From CAZSRX01 sp964609675 [NCBI: uncultured Bacteroidota bacterium] (GTDB lineage: Bacteria > CLD3 > SB21): a DNA stretch of 26,738 nucleotides. The first letter of the stretch is position 1; each line of letters starts with the position of its first letter. Below the pieces are notes generated by a model. The model was not told the DNA's origin. It did not search any database and saw nothing but the letters and a program-made list of their open reading frames with translations. The stretch covers positions 1-26,738 of the forward strand of contig CAZSRX010000043.1 in the NCBI GenBank assembly GCA_964609675.1, read 5' to 3'. Of this stretch, positions 15,986 to 24,227 are shown in pieces. The position numbers were made by a program, and so were the translations under genes.

Positions 15986-18900
15986 GGGGTACTTCACCTG
16001 TATTCTGGTTGACGGGCAGGGTGATTACAAACTCCGTACCCTCGCCAAGGGTGCTTTCAAATTCAATTTTGCCGCTGTGGTTCATCACGATGCTGTAACA
16101 AACCGAAAGGCCGAGGCCTTTGCCCTTGCCCAGTTCCTTGGTTGTAAAGAAGGGGTCGAAAATTTTCAGTTTCACGTCGTCGGGCATGCCCGTGCCGGTG
16201 TCCTTGATGCGGATGATTACATGATCCTTACCCACCATTTCGGTAGTGATGCGGATATAGCCGCCGGCGGGTATCGCTTCCACCGCGTTCAGAATGATGT
16301 TCATGAACAGCTGACTCAACTGGCCCGGATAGCATTCGATCGGCGGGATTTGAGCAAACTCGCGGATAATCTCAATCCGGCCTTTGTAAAGATTCTTAAG
16401 AATAACCAGTACGGAGTTGATAATCTGGTGCAGATCGGCGTTGCGGAAATCGGCCAGATCCACGCGGGTAAAGTTGAGCAATCCTTCCACCACTTCGCCG
16501 ATTCGTTCATTCGCCAGTTTGATCGAGGGCAGAATTTCTTCCACGAGATTTTTGAAGAGCCGACGGAGTGTTTCGGAGTCATTCTGCTGAAGCGCCTCGG
16601 TGATACGCCGGTTCATGACAAACACATAATGATCCACCGTTGCCCGCGGGGTATTGATTTCGTGCGCCACGCCGGCGACCATTTGCCCGAGTGAGGACAT
16701 TTTCTCCGCCTGGATCAGCTGGTCCTGTGTATGCCGGACGGTATCAAGCGCCGATTCGATTTCCGCTTTTTTCTGCTTCAGCTCGGCCGTGCGTTTCTCC
16801 ACCATGGCTTCCAGCAGTTTGTTTTGCTCCCGAATGTTATTAATGCGCCAGCGGATCCAACCGAGCACGGTCAGCACCAGTCCGGCAACCAAAAAAAGTT
16901 TAAACCACCAGGTGCGCCAAAACGGCGGCGTGATGATAATTGTCAGACGCACGCCGGTTTCATTCCACGCGCCGTCGCTGTTGGAACCTTTAACACGGAA
17001 AACATACTGTCCTGGGTCGACGTTAGTATAATTGGCCGTGCGCTCGCTCCGGCTGTAAATCCAGTCCTCGTCGAATCCTTCAAGCTGATACGCATAATGA
17101 TTCTTCTCGGGATTCGTAAAATCGAGCGCCGTAAATTCCAAAGCAAAGAAATTTTCCCTGTAAGACAGGATCAGTTGATCCAAATAGGTAATGCTTTTTG
17201 GCAGCCGGAAGGTCTTGCCGAAACGGCGAAAATCCGTCAGTGCGATCACCGGCGGGTTGGGATTGTCGGTAATTTCTTCCGGACGGAATACATTAAATCC
17301 GTGGACGCCGCCGAAAAACATTTCCCCGTCGGGATTCTTGAAATACGCGCCCTCGTTAAATTCGTTGCTCTGCAGGCCGTCCAGGACATCGTAATTCCTG
17401 AACTGGCGCGTATCGGGATTGAATTTGGCCAGACCGCGATTGGTGCTGATCCACAGGTTGCCGTTCCGGTCTTCGAGAATGCCGCGTACAAGGTTATTTG
17501 GCAGTCCGTGGTTTTCGGTAAAACAGGTAAACTGACCGGTGGCGCGGTTCAGCAGATTCAGACCGCCCGCCGTACCGATCCACAGGTTGCCGTGGTGGTC
17601 TTCAAAAACGGAAAATACGCGGTTGTTGCTCAAACTGGTCGAGTCGGTCGCGATATGGCTATATTTCTGAAACCGCCATTCCTCCGGCTTCGCGGGCAGA
17701 GAAGTTTGCAGCCGGATACCATTCAGCCCGCCTCCGTCGGTACCGATCCACAGGACGTTGTCGCGGTCGATAAACAACGTCAGCACGCGGTTATGGCTGA
17801 GTGATCCGGTATCGGATTTATCATGAAAAAATTGAAGCAATTTTTCAGTCCGCGTGTCCAGCAGGCCTAATCCGAGATCGGATCCGATCCACAACCGCTC
17901 CTGGGTGTCATACAAAAGACAGGAAATAGCATACTGGCTCAGACCGGCCGGGTTTCGGAATTTAAATTTATAAGAATAAAACGTTTTCTTTTTGGGACTA
18001 TATTTCGCCAGACCTTCGTTATACAACCCGACCCATATATTGCCCGACTTATCGCCGGTCAAGGCGCGAATGCGGTTTTCCGGAATGCTCTTGCGGTTTT
18101 TAGGGTTATATAAGAAATAAGTGAATTGTTCCCGTTTTCGATCCAGCCGGTTCAGGCCGCCGTCGGTACCGATCCATAGAATACCGACAGCATCCTCGTA
18201 GAGGGCAAACACGCGGTTGTTGTTCAGCGTATTGCTGATTTTGGGATTGGAGGCATAGGTTCGGAATTTTTTAATGTGCCGGTCCACATAATTCACGCCA
18301 CCGCCGCGGGTAGCGATCCAGAGATTATCGGAGGCATCGGCATAGATGTACCGCACGCTGCTGTGTGATATGCTTTTCGGATTAAAGGGATTGGGCGAGT
18401 GGATCGATAGCCTGGCCGGTTCATACAACCCGGTCGTGCGGGACATCGGCAGTACCATTATGCCGATACCGTCAGTGCCGATCCACACCATTCCTGAGGG
18501 TTCCACATACAGACTGTTCACGATATCCGCGCCGGGCGGCGGGTTCTTCCGGTTGTAATAAAATCGGGTTGCTTCCAGGGTCCGTGTATCAATCAGATTA
18601 AATCCCTCTTGTGTTCCCGCCCATAACTGCCCGGGAAGGCCTTTCGCCAGCGAGCGGACCCGGTTATGGCTCAGCGTGCTTTTGTTATTACGGCTATGAT
18701 ACAACCGTTGAAAAGATTTATTTCTGAGATCAAAACGGTTGAGCCCGTTTTCCGTACCAATCCATAAATAATCCGGTTCCGTTTGTGCGATCGTCCAAAC
18801 CCGGTTACTGGACAAACTGTTGCGGTCGGCCGGATTGTGCATAAACCGTATGAACCGATCCGAGGCCGGATCGTAACGGTTGAGTCCTCCGTTATAGGTG

Positions 18901-19355
18901 CCTACCCAGATGTCGCCCAGAACATCGCGAAAAATATAATGAATCCGGTTATCGCCCAGTGAATTTGGATCTTCCGGATCATGGCGATAATGAATAAACC
19001 GCTCGGTCTGGGGATCAAAACGGTCCACGCCGCTTCCCCATGTTCCGATCCACAGGGAACCGCCTGTATCGGCGCAAACGAAACTGAGCGTGTTATCGCA
19101 GATCGAATTCGTATCGAGCGGCTGATGGTGGTAATAACGAACGCGATACCCGTCATAGCGCACCAGCCCGTTGTCTGTGGCAAACCAGATAAAACCCAAC
19201 CGGTCGCTGGTAACGCTGTAAACGCTGGCATTGCCCAGTCCGCCTTCTTCGGCGATAACTTTGAAATAAATATCCCCTTCCGGCCCGGCCCAGACGCTGC
19301 ACGGACTTATAGCAAACGCAAACGTCAATACAACAAACAACCGTGCGAGCTTCAT
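15978..19355 (-). CDS. Propeller-type periplasmic sensor histidine kinase
   Basis: A one-membrane-span sensor kinase of 1125 residues. Order: Sec signal peptide (1 to about 23, ending VWA); roughly 14 Reg_prop repeats (about 34-690, recurring LWIGT and NRV motifs) that should form two seven-bladed propellers in the periplasm; a Y_Y_Y domain (about 737-805); one transmembrane helix (816-836); a coiled coil (838-890); HisKA with the phospho-accepting His898 in VAHEINTP; and HATPase with the N box NIILNAVEA (1019-1027), [27 protein letters not shown] and GEGTEF. Bacteroides hybrid systems with this sensor also carry receiver and AraC domains; here those are missing and a separate receiver gene lies 22 bp upstream. 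GGAAG precedes the ATG. The ligand is unknown. Confidence 0.95.
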   Translation of the reverse strand: MKLARLFVVLTFAFAISPCSVWAGPEGDIYFKVIAEEGGLGNASVYSVTSDRLGFIWFATDNGLVRYDGYRVRYYHHQPLDTNSICDNTLSFVCADTGGSLWIGTWGSGVDRFDPQTERFIHYRHDPEDPNSLGDNRIHYIFRDVLGDIWVGTYNGGLNRYDPASDRFIRFMHNPADRNSLSSNRVWTIAQTEPDYLWIGTENGLNRFDLRNKSFQRLYHSRNNKSTLSHNRVRSLAKGLPGQLWAGTQEGFNLIDTRTLEATRFYYNRKNPPPGADIVNSLYVEPSGMVWIGTDGIGIMVLPMSRTTGLYEPARLSIHSPNPFNPKSISHSSVRYIYADASDNLWIATRGGGVNYVDRHIKKFRTYASNPKISNTLNNNRVFALYEDAVGILWIGTDGGLNRLDRKREQFTYFLYNPKNRKSIPENRIRALTGDKSGNIWVGLYNEGLAKYSPKKKTFYSYKFKFRNPAGLSQYAISCLLYDTQERLWIGSDLGLGLLDTRTEKLLQFFHDKSDTGSLSHNRVLTLFIDRDNVLWIGTDGGGLNGIRLQTSLPAKPEEWRFQKYSHIATDSTSLSNNRVFSVFEDHHGNLWIGTAGGLNLLNRATGQFTCFTENHGLPNNLVRGILEDRNGNLWISTNRGLAKFNPDTRQFRNYDVLDGLQSNEFNEGAYFKNPDGEMFFGGVHGFNVFRPEEITDNPNPPVIALTDFRRFGKTFRLPKSITYLDQLILSYRENFFALEFTALDFTNPEKNHYAYQLEGFDEDWIYSRSERTANYTNVDPGQYVFRVKGSNSDGAWNETGVRLTIIITPPFWRTWWFKLFLVAGLVLTVLGWIRWRINNIREQNKLLEAMVEKRTAELKQKKAEIESALDTVRHTQDQLIQAEKMSSLGQMVAGVAHEINTPRATVDHYVFVMNRRITEALQQNDSETLRRLFKNLVEEILPSIKLANERIGEVVEGLLNFTRVDLADFRNADLHQIINSVLVILKNLYKGRIEIIREFAQIPPIECYPGQLSQLFMNIILNAVEAIPAGGYIRITTEMVGKDHVIIRIKDTGTGMPDDVKLKIFDPFFTTKELGKGKGLGLSVCYSIVMNHSGKIEFESTLGEGTEFVITLPVNQNTGEVPRA

Positions 19356-19377
19356 GGTGTTCTTCCCGCGGTTAGGT

Positions 19378-19764
19378 TTAACGGATGACTTTCTGGATGC
19401 CGTTCATGACGGTTTTATACAGCATTTCTGTGGGACACGATTTGGTAATAAATTCGTTGATCACTTTGGATTGGATCATCTTGAACATGTCTTTTTCCAT
19501 TTCAGAATAACCGGAATAAATAATCTTATAAATCGGTTTCTCGGGGTAGAGTTCTTTGACCTTCAGATAAAATTCCAGTCCGTTCATTTTGGGCATGCGG
19601 TGATCACAGATGATCAGGCGTATGGGTTTGTCCTTAAGGATTTCCAAACCTTCAAACGCGTCGGTGGTGGCGTGTACTTCGTAATCATACTCCAGCAGTT
19701 TTTTCAGTGATTTGAGTATCAGCGCGTCATCATCAATGATTAAAATTTCGGTACGTTCGGCCAT
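19378..19764 (-). CDS. Receiver-only response regulator
   Basis: A single CheY-like REC domain of 128 residues. Acidic pocket Asp11-Asp13 (IDDDALI), phospho-acceptor Asp54 (IICDHRMPKMNG), switch Ser84 (IIYSGYS) and Lys108 are present; the proline that usually follows the lysine is serine here. There is no DNA-binding or enzymatic output domain. The sequence resembles receivers of the RpfG/HD-GYP type. A TTG at 19785 extends the frame by 7 residues but has no SD; ATG 19764 gives a standard REC N-terminus, although its AGGG is only 3 bp away. It is the first gene of the REC-kinase-aminotransferase unit and is the obvious partner of the kinase. Confidence 0.92.
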   Translation of the reverse strand: MAERTEILIIDDDALILKSLKKLLEYDYEVHATTDAFEGLEILKDKPIRLIICDHRMPKMNGLEFYLKVKELYPEKPIYKIIYSGYSEMEKDMFKMIQSKVINEFITKSCPTEMLYKTVMNGIQKVIR

Positions 19765-19985
19765 AATCCCTGTATCCGGATTCAAAGTTGCCGTTTCACA
19801 GCTCTGTTTCAGACTGATGTCCCGGCCTCAAAATTATCACAAGAGATTAAAGAAAATCTTTTGTTTATTCAAGTTTATTATAAAAAGGTACATCGTATCA
19901 GCAGAATTTATTTGCATATCTACTGTAAGTTAACGAAATTTATTATTATATTCAAACAAAATTACCTTTAAAATAAAGGCATGTT

Positions 19986-22064
19986 ATGAGATTCATTGCA
20001 GGTCTAATTTCATTATTTCTGCTTACATCGGTTCACGCCCAGTGGGTTCGTGTAGGCGGTCCGTACGGCGGACATATCCGCGCGCTGGCCGTTCAGGGAA
20101 AAGAAGTTCTCGCCGGCGCCGACGGGGGTGATATTTATACATTAGCCCGGCATCAGAACCGATGGGCCATGTACGCCAGTCTGCATGACGGTTATATAAC
20201 GGCCTTTGAATTTTACCAGTCCGAATGGTATGCCGGCGTTTACGGTCTGGGAATTTATAAAAAAACACGCCACGCGGATGAATGGACCCCGGAGAATGAA
20301 GGTTTAAATGACCTGACGGTTATGGCATTGACCGCCCATCAAGGAATGTTATATGCCGCGACGGCCGGCGGGGGCGTTTATGTATATCGAAAGCAACAGC
20401 GTTCATGGAAACCGATGAATCAGGGTCTGGAAAGCAATATCGTTCTGGCGCTGGCCTCGAAAGGCCATGTCTTATACGCCGGCACGCTGGGTGAAGGTCT
20501 GTACCGTTCCCTTAACAAAGGCCGTTCGTGGACGCTGGTGCCCGATACGCTCCTGCATCAGACCGTTACGGCGATCGGTGTGGAATCCGGAATCCTCTGC
20601 GCCGGCACCAACCATGGGGTTTATTTATCTTATGATGACGGCATTTCCTGGATACCGCGAAGCAACGGTCTGCAAGGCCTGAATGTACATACGCTGGAAA
20701 AATCAGGGTCCACCCTGATTGCCGCCACCGGATATTCTTTCGTGAGCGTTTCCCATGATTTGGGTAACTCCTGGCATTACGTCTCGCAGGGCTTCGCCGG
20801 CGGCGCATATGTTTACACGCTCAGGACGATTCATAACAGGTTCTACGCCGGCACGTCCAACGGCATTTATGTCTCATCGGATCTCGGAGAAAGCTGGACG
20901 GAATGTAATGAGGGCCTTCACTCCAATGAAATCCATGACCTGTCTGCGGATGTGCACGGCTTCTATGCCGGCACGTGGGGCAGCGGCGTATTCAGGGAAA
21001 GCCCGCCTGCATGGTCGAGAGTCAACAACGGTTTAACCTACTGGGACGTGCTGTCCCTGGCGCAAACGCCGGATAAAATATGGACCGGTACGGCCTACGG
21101 CGGTGTTTTCAGCTCCGGGAATCAGGGAGAACAATGGTATCCGATGAATACCGGGCTTAACAATAAAGTCGTCATGACGATTCTGCAGGATGATTCGGCA
21201 ATGGCTCTTGGCACCTATCTGGGCGGCGTTTACAAAAGCACCAACGGCGGCACCCGCTGGTACGCGGTTAACAGCGGATTGGTCAATAAAAATATATGGA
21301 CGCTGATTGCACACGGTAACCAATGGTTTGCCGGAACGGACGGCGGCGGTATCTTTCGTTCGTCCAATCAGGGAGAAACGTGGAGCGCCTGCAATCAGGG
21401 TTTGACCAATTCCTATGTATATTGTCTCACGTCGGAAGCGGACGGTCTGTATGCCGGTACGGACAACGGGCTTTTCATCTCCAATGACAACGGCTCAAAC
21501 TGGATTTCCCGAAACTCGGGTCATGAGAATCAAGCCGTTTTGTCCGTTATCAGAAATAACGGTCTGCTGGTCATCGGGACTGAAAAAGACGGCATCATGA
21601 TTTCTTCCGACGAAGGTCAAACCTGGGCCGCTTTCAATGGCGGCCTTGGCAACTACCGCGTTACCCGGCTGATGGTACGCCAGTCGTATCTCTATGCCGC
21701 TACATATAGCGGACTTTTCCGCTGTCCGATTGAGGCGCTGCACGGCGCGTTCCGAGCCGCTTCCGTAAAGAAAGAGGAAACGAACCTTTACGTCAGAAAC
21801 ATTGACCACTATCCCAATCCGTTTAATCCTTCAACCACGATACGGTATGAGCTGGTTGTACCCTCAAGGGTGACGGTAAAAATATATAATACGCTCGGCC
21901 AGGAAGTGCGCACGCTTTGTAATCAGCATCTGGAACCCGGCGTACACGCATTAGTCTGGGACGGAAAAAATAATTCCGGTCTGCAGGCGGCAAGCGGTAT
22001 TTATTACTGCAGGATCGCGACCGGCAGGGAAGTGAGGCATATTAAACTTATAATGATACGATGA
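19986..22064 (+). CDS. Secreted 14-repeat beta-propeller protein with type IX sorting domain
   Basis: A 692-residue exported protein. A signal peptide (about 1-18, ending VHA) precedes 14 repeats of about 42 residues (about 34-600) with the pattern L-Y-A-G-T-x-G-x-G-V-Y, then S-x-D/N-x-G-x-S/T-W, the Asp-box/BNR motif; 14 units suit two seven-bladed propellers, as in sortilin- or GH74-like folds. The last 85 or so residues (YPNPFNPSTTIRYEL, LGQEVRTL, SGIYYCRI, KLIMIR) are a type A sorting domain used by type IX secretion. Catalytic residues of sialidase or xyloglucanase are not evident, so a binding role is as likely as an enzymatic one. AAGG lies about 8 bp before the ATG. It is divergent from the two-component operon. 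Confidence 0.9.
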   Translation: MRFIAGLISLFLLTSVHAQWVRVGGPYGGHIRALAVQGKEVLAGADGGDIYTLARHQNRWAMYASLHDGYITAFEFYQSEWYAGVYGLGIYKKTRHADEWTPENEGLNDLTVMALTAHQGMLYAATAGGGVYVYRKQQRSWKPMNQGLESNIVLALASKGHVLYAGTLGEGLYRSLNKGRSWTLVPDTLLHQTVTAIGVESGILCAGTNHGVYLSYDDGISWIPRSNGLQGLNVHTLEKSGSTLIAATGYSFVSVSHDLGNSWHYVSQGFAGGAYVYTLRTIHNRFYAGTSNGIYVSSDLGESWTECNEGLHSNEIHDLSADVHGFYAGTWGSGVFRESPPAWSRVNNGLTYWDVLSLAQTPDKIWTGTAYGGVFSSGNQGEQWYPMNTGLNNKVVMTILQDDSAMALGTYLGGVYKSTNGGTRWYAVNSGLVNKNIWTLIAHGNQWFAGTDGGGIFRSSNQGETWSACNQGLTNSYVYCLTSEADGLYAGTDNGLFISNDNGSNWISRNSGHENQAVLSVIRNNGLLVIGTEKDGIMISSDEGQTWAAFNGGLGNYRVTRLMVRQSYLYAATYSGLFRCPIEALHGAFRAASVKKEETNLYVRNIDHYPNPFNPSTTIRYELVVPSRVTVKIYNTLGQEVRTLCNQHLEPGVHALVWDGKNNSGLQAASGIYYCRIATGREVRHIKLIMIR

Positions 22065-22443
22065 TGCGTTTATTTAATTACAATCAAAGAGGTATTAAAG
22101 TTACCCAATATTTCCTTTTTTTAATATACAGAAAGGTTTAAGGAATAGGCTTTTTTTAAGAGAAAATCCCTACTTGGCGCAACGTGCACTGAGTGATTTG
22201 CCATTCTGATATTCCATCTAACATGGAAAAATAAATACCTTATCATGATTCTTAAAAACATCTAAAATTTTTTTATTTTTTTTATCAATAAATAAAGCGT
22301 TGCAATGATTATAAACAGGCTGTGGAAACAGCGTTAGATGCTGAAAAACACGCTGCAACCGATGAAGGCCGGCGGGTTTTTCGGGGATGCATCTTTTCAT
22401 TATTATCACAGCTATAACGATTTGTGTATTATACGGTATGTCC
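22065..22443. other. Long AT-rich gap between converging genes
   Basis: About 380 bp separate the propeller gene from the pfkA terminator, unusually long for two converging 3' ends. No convincing gene is present; a minus-strand frame at 22218-22469 runs through the pfkA terminator and is discounted. A perfect 6-bp hairpin (22212-22228, loop CTAAC) and, near 22303-22360, a nested set of inverted repeats (GTTGCA with TGCAAC, a GCTGT-GGAA-ACAGC hairpin, and CAGCG with CGCTG) are visible. T-rich runs occur near 22116, 22151 and 22267 but without strong preceding stems. Confidence 0.5.
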
Positions 22444-22479
22444 ATAAAAAAACCCGCCGTACCTTGCATACAGCGGGTT
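22444..22479 (-). terminator. Intrinsic terminator of pfkA
   Basis: On the minus strand an 11-bp stem (22469-22479 with 22451-22461, one G-T wobble) closes a 7-nt loop and runs into seven Ts (22444-22450). It begins 21 bp after the pfkA stop codon. Confidence 0.85.
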
Positions 22480-22500
22480 GACGGATATCGAAAGGAATCA

Positions 22501-23610
22501 TTAATCGCCGAAACAGATGCCGAGATCGCGCGCGGTAATCATCGTGTCGGAGTCTAATGGGACGTTTTTCATACGGTTGGTGGCCTGTTCCAGCGGGACA
22601 TACAAGACCGTGGGCGGCGCCAGGGCGACCATCACGCCGTTCTTTCCCTCATCCAGGGCGCGCACCGCGGCCGCGCCGAACCGCAGCGCCAGCAGGCGGT
22701 CGAAGGTTGTCGGCGTACCGCCGCGCAACAGATGGCCGAGTACCACGCAGCGGGATTCCCGCCCGGTTAGTTTTTCCAATTGATGCGACACCTGTTCTCC
22801 GGCGCCTCCGAGACGCTCCAGCTTGCCCAATTCTTTCTCAACGACGCTTACCGAGCCGCCGGCCGGTTTGGCTCCCTCGGCAACCACGACGATGAAATGG
22901 TGACGGCCGGTGCGGGTCATGGCTTTAATGTGCGCGGCGACCTTTTCCAAATCGTAGGGTATTTCCGGTATCAGAATGACGTCTGCGTTGCTGGATACGC
23001 CCGAATTCAGCGCAATCCATCCGGCATATCGGCCCATCACTTCGACGACCATGATGCGCTGATGCGCCTGCGCCGTTGCGTGCAGACGGTCGATACATTC
23101 GGTGGCGAAACCCACGGCCGTGTCGAAACCGAATGTGATAACGGTCTTGTCTAAGTCATTATCAATCGTCTTGGGCACGCCGACGATGCGCACGCCTTTA
23201 TTGTACAGTACGTTGGCAATACTTAGCGAACCGTCGCCGCCGATGGCTACCACGGCGTCGATATCGTTTTCCTTAAGTCCCTGCACAATCTCATCCGTGC
23301 GGTCCACCTCAACCATGTTGCCGTCTTTATCCTTCATCGGATAGCGTAACGGATTGCCGCGGTTGGTGGTGCCGATAATGGTGCCGCCGAGAGCCGTAAT
23401 GTTACGGACAATCTCCCGGTTGAGCGTAATCAGCCCGCCGTTAGGGTACTGCTCGGGCAGAAAGACGCCGTTATAGCCGTCGCGGATGCCAAAGCATTCC
23501 CATCCGCGGTTGCGGGCGCAGTAAACCACCGCCCGGATGACGGCATTCAGTCCGGGCGCGTCGCCGCCGCCGGTATTTATTGCGATTCTTCGTATGGGTT
23601 TGTCTGCCAT
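22501..23610 (-). CDS. pfkA: 6-phosphofructokinase
   Basis: Phosphorylates fructose 6-phosphate to the 1,6-bisphosphate in glycolysis. The 369-residue protein has the family landmarks NTGGGDAPGLNAVIR (12-26), GGDGS (124-128), PKTIDND (146-152, with the catalytic Asp151 region) and MGRYAGWIA (192-200). Donor-choice positions are mixed: Gly127 (E. coli 104) is the ATP type, but Lys147 (E. coli 124) is the residue found in PPi enzymes and in some ATP enzymes such as trypanosomal PFK. ATP use is more likely. GGAGG precedes the ATG by 8 bp. It lies 41 bp after eamA and ends in an intrinsic terminator. Confidence 0.95.
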   Translation of the reverse strand: MADKPIRRIAINTGGGDAPGLNAVIRAVVYCARNRGWECFGIRDGYNGVFLPEQYPNGGLITLNREIVRNITALGGTIIGTTNRGNPLRYPMKDKDGNMVEVDRTDEIVQGLKENDIDAVVAIGGDGSLSIANVLYNKGVRIVGVPKTIDNDLDKTVITFGFDTAVGFATECIDRLHATAQAHQRIMVVEVMGRYAGWIALNSGVSSNADVILIPEIPYDLEKVAAHIKAMTRTGRHHFIVVVAEGAKPAGGSVSVVEKELGKLERLGGAGEQVSHQLEKLTGRESRCVVLGHLLRGGTPTTFDRLLALRFGAAAVRALDEGKNGVMVALAPPTVLYVPLEQATNRMKNVPLDSDTMITARDLGICFGD

Positions 23611-23651
23611 AATGCGTTCCTCCGTATGATGTGGTTAAATGAGTGTGAACA

Positions 23652-24104
23652 TTATTTATGCGCGGTTCGAGACAACTGAATCAAAACGATGCCGATAACA
23701 ATGGCTATCAGGCCAACAGCTATTTTCCAGTCCATCGGCTGATCACCTCTGAACAATCCGAAAAGCGTCCCGGCGATTGGCGAAAAAGCAAACGCGATGG
23801 CCAGGGTTATTCCCAGGTTTTCCGACGCGGCGAGGGCGGAATAGAAGCTCCACATTCCCAGACTGCCGGCAATAATTCCGCCGCCGATGATGATCATCAG
23901 CCACGCCTTCCAATCCGCAGGATTCGCGATTTCTTTCCACGCGGGGATGGAAAGCACGCCCAGTAGAATTAATGCGACAAAAGTGCGCAGCGTAATTCCG
24001 GCGATCGGCGGTATGCCCATCGCTTTCAGGCCGGCTTTTTCAAAATAGCCGCCTAATCCCCAGGCCACTCCGGCCAGAATCGCAAAAAGTATATAAGGCT
24101 TCAT
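23652..24104 (-). CDS. Half-size EamA/DMT-family transporter
   Basis: A 150-residue inner-membrane protein with about five hydrophobic helices (near 3-22, 34-55, 68-90, 94-113 and 124-143) and one EamA domain, half the usual ten-helix DMT transporter; it should act as a dimer in the manner of small multidrug-resistance proteins. Gly- and Pro-containing motifs typical of EamA are visible (GVAWGLGGYFEKAGLK near the N-terminus; SPIAGTLFG and GLIAIVIGIVLI near the end). GGAG lies 9 bp before the ATG. It is probably co-transcribed with pfkA. The substrate is unknown; metabolite or drug export are both common in the family. Confidence 0.85.
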   Translation of the reverse strand: MKPYILFAILAGVAWGLGGYFEKAGLKAMGIPPIAGITLRTFVALILLGVLSIPAWKEIANPADWKAWLMIIIGGGIIAGSLGMWSFYSALAASENLGITLAIAFAFSPIAGTLFGLFRGDQPMDWKIAVGLIAIVIGIVLIQLSRTAHK

Positions 24105-24128
24105 TAAGTTTTTCTCCGGTTAAACAAT

Positions 24129-24157
24129 AATGTACCTTTCTGCCGATTCATTTTCAA
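24129..24157 (-). promoter_or_regulatory. Promoter for eamA-pfkA
   Basis: On the minus strand, TTGAAA (24152-24157) and TACATT (24129-24134) are 17 bp apart, ending 24 bp before the eamA ATG. The -35 matches 5 of 6 and the -10 4 of 6 consensus bases. Its -35 lies in the left arm of an inverted repeat shared with nhaA. Confidence 0.5.
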
Positions 24158-24179
24158 GTATTTCCCATGAAACTTGAAA
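24152..24179. repeat. Inverted repeat holding two divergent -35 boxes
   Basis: TTTCAAGT (24152-24159) and ACTTGAAA (24172-24179) form a perfect 8-bp inverted repeat with a 12-bp spacer. Each arm contains TTGAAA read outward, giving back-to-back promoters for eamA-pfkA and nhaA. The symmetry would also suit a dimeric regulator. Confidence 0.55.
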
Positions 24180-24202
24180 TTTTGAAATCATATGAATAAA
24201 TT
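24174..24202 (+). promoter_or_regulatory. Promoter for nhaA
   Basis: TTGAAA (24174-24179) and TAAATT (24197-24202) are 17 bp apart. A transcript would start near 24209, about 19 nt before ATG 24228, which independently excludes the in-frame ATG at 24192 as the start. Confidence 0.45.
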
Positions 24203-24218
24203 CATAAAATTATTTTAT

Positions 24219-24222
24219 GAGG
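24219..24222 (+). promoter_or_regulatory. Shine-Dalgarno site deciding the nhaA start
   Basis: GAGG sits 5 bp before ATG 24228; the upstream in-frame ATG 24192 has no SD. A 7-bp palindrome, CATAAAA-TTA-TTTTATG (24203-24219), abuts the site. Confidence 0.7.
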
Positions 24223-24227
24223 TACCC

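Noticed and set aside
22218-22469. An 83-codon minus-strand frame upstream of the propeller gene's 3' end
   Set aside because: It starts inside the pfkA terminator stem and has no SD.
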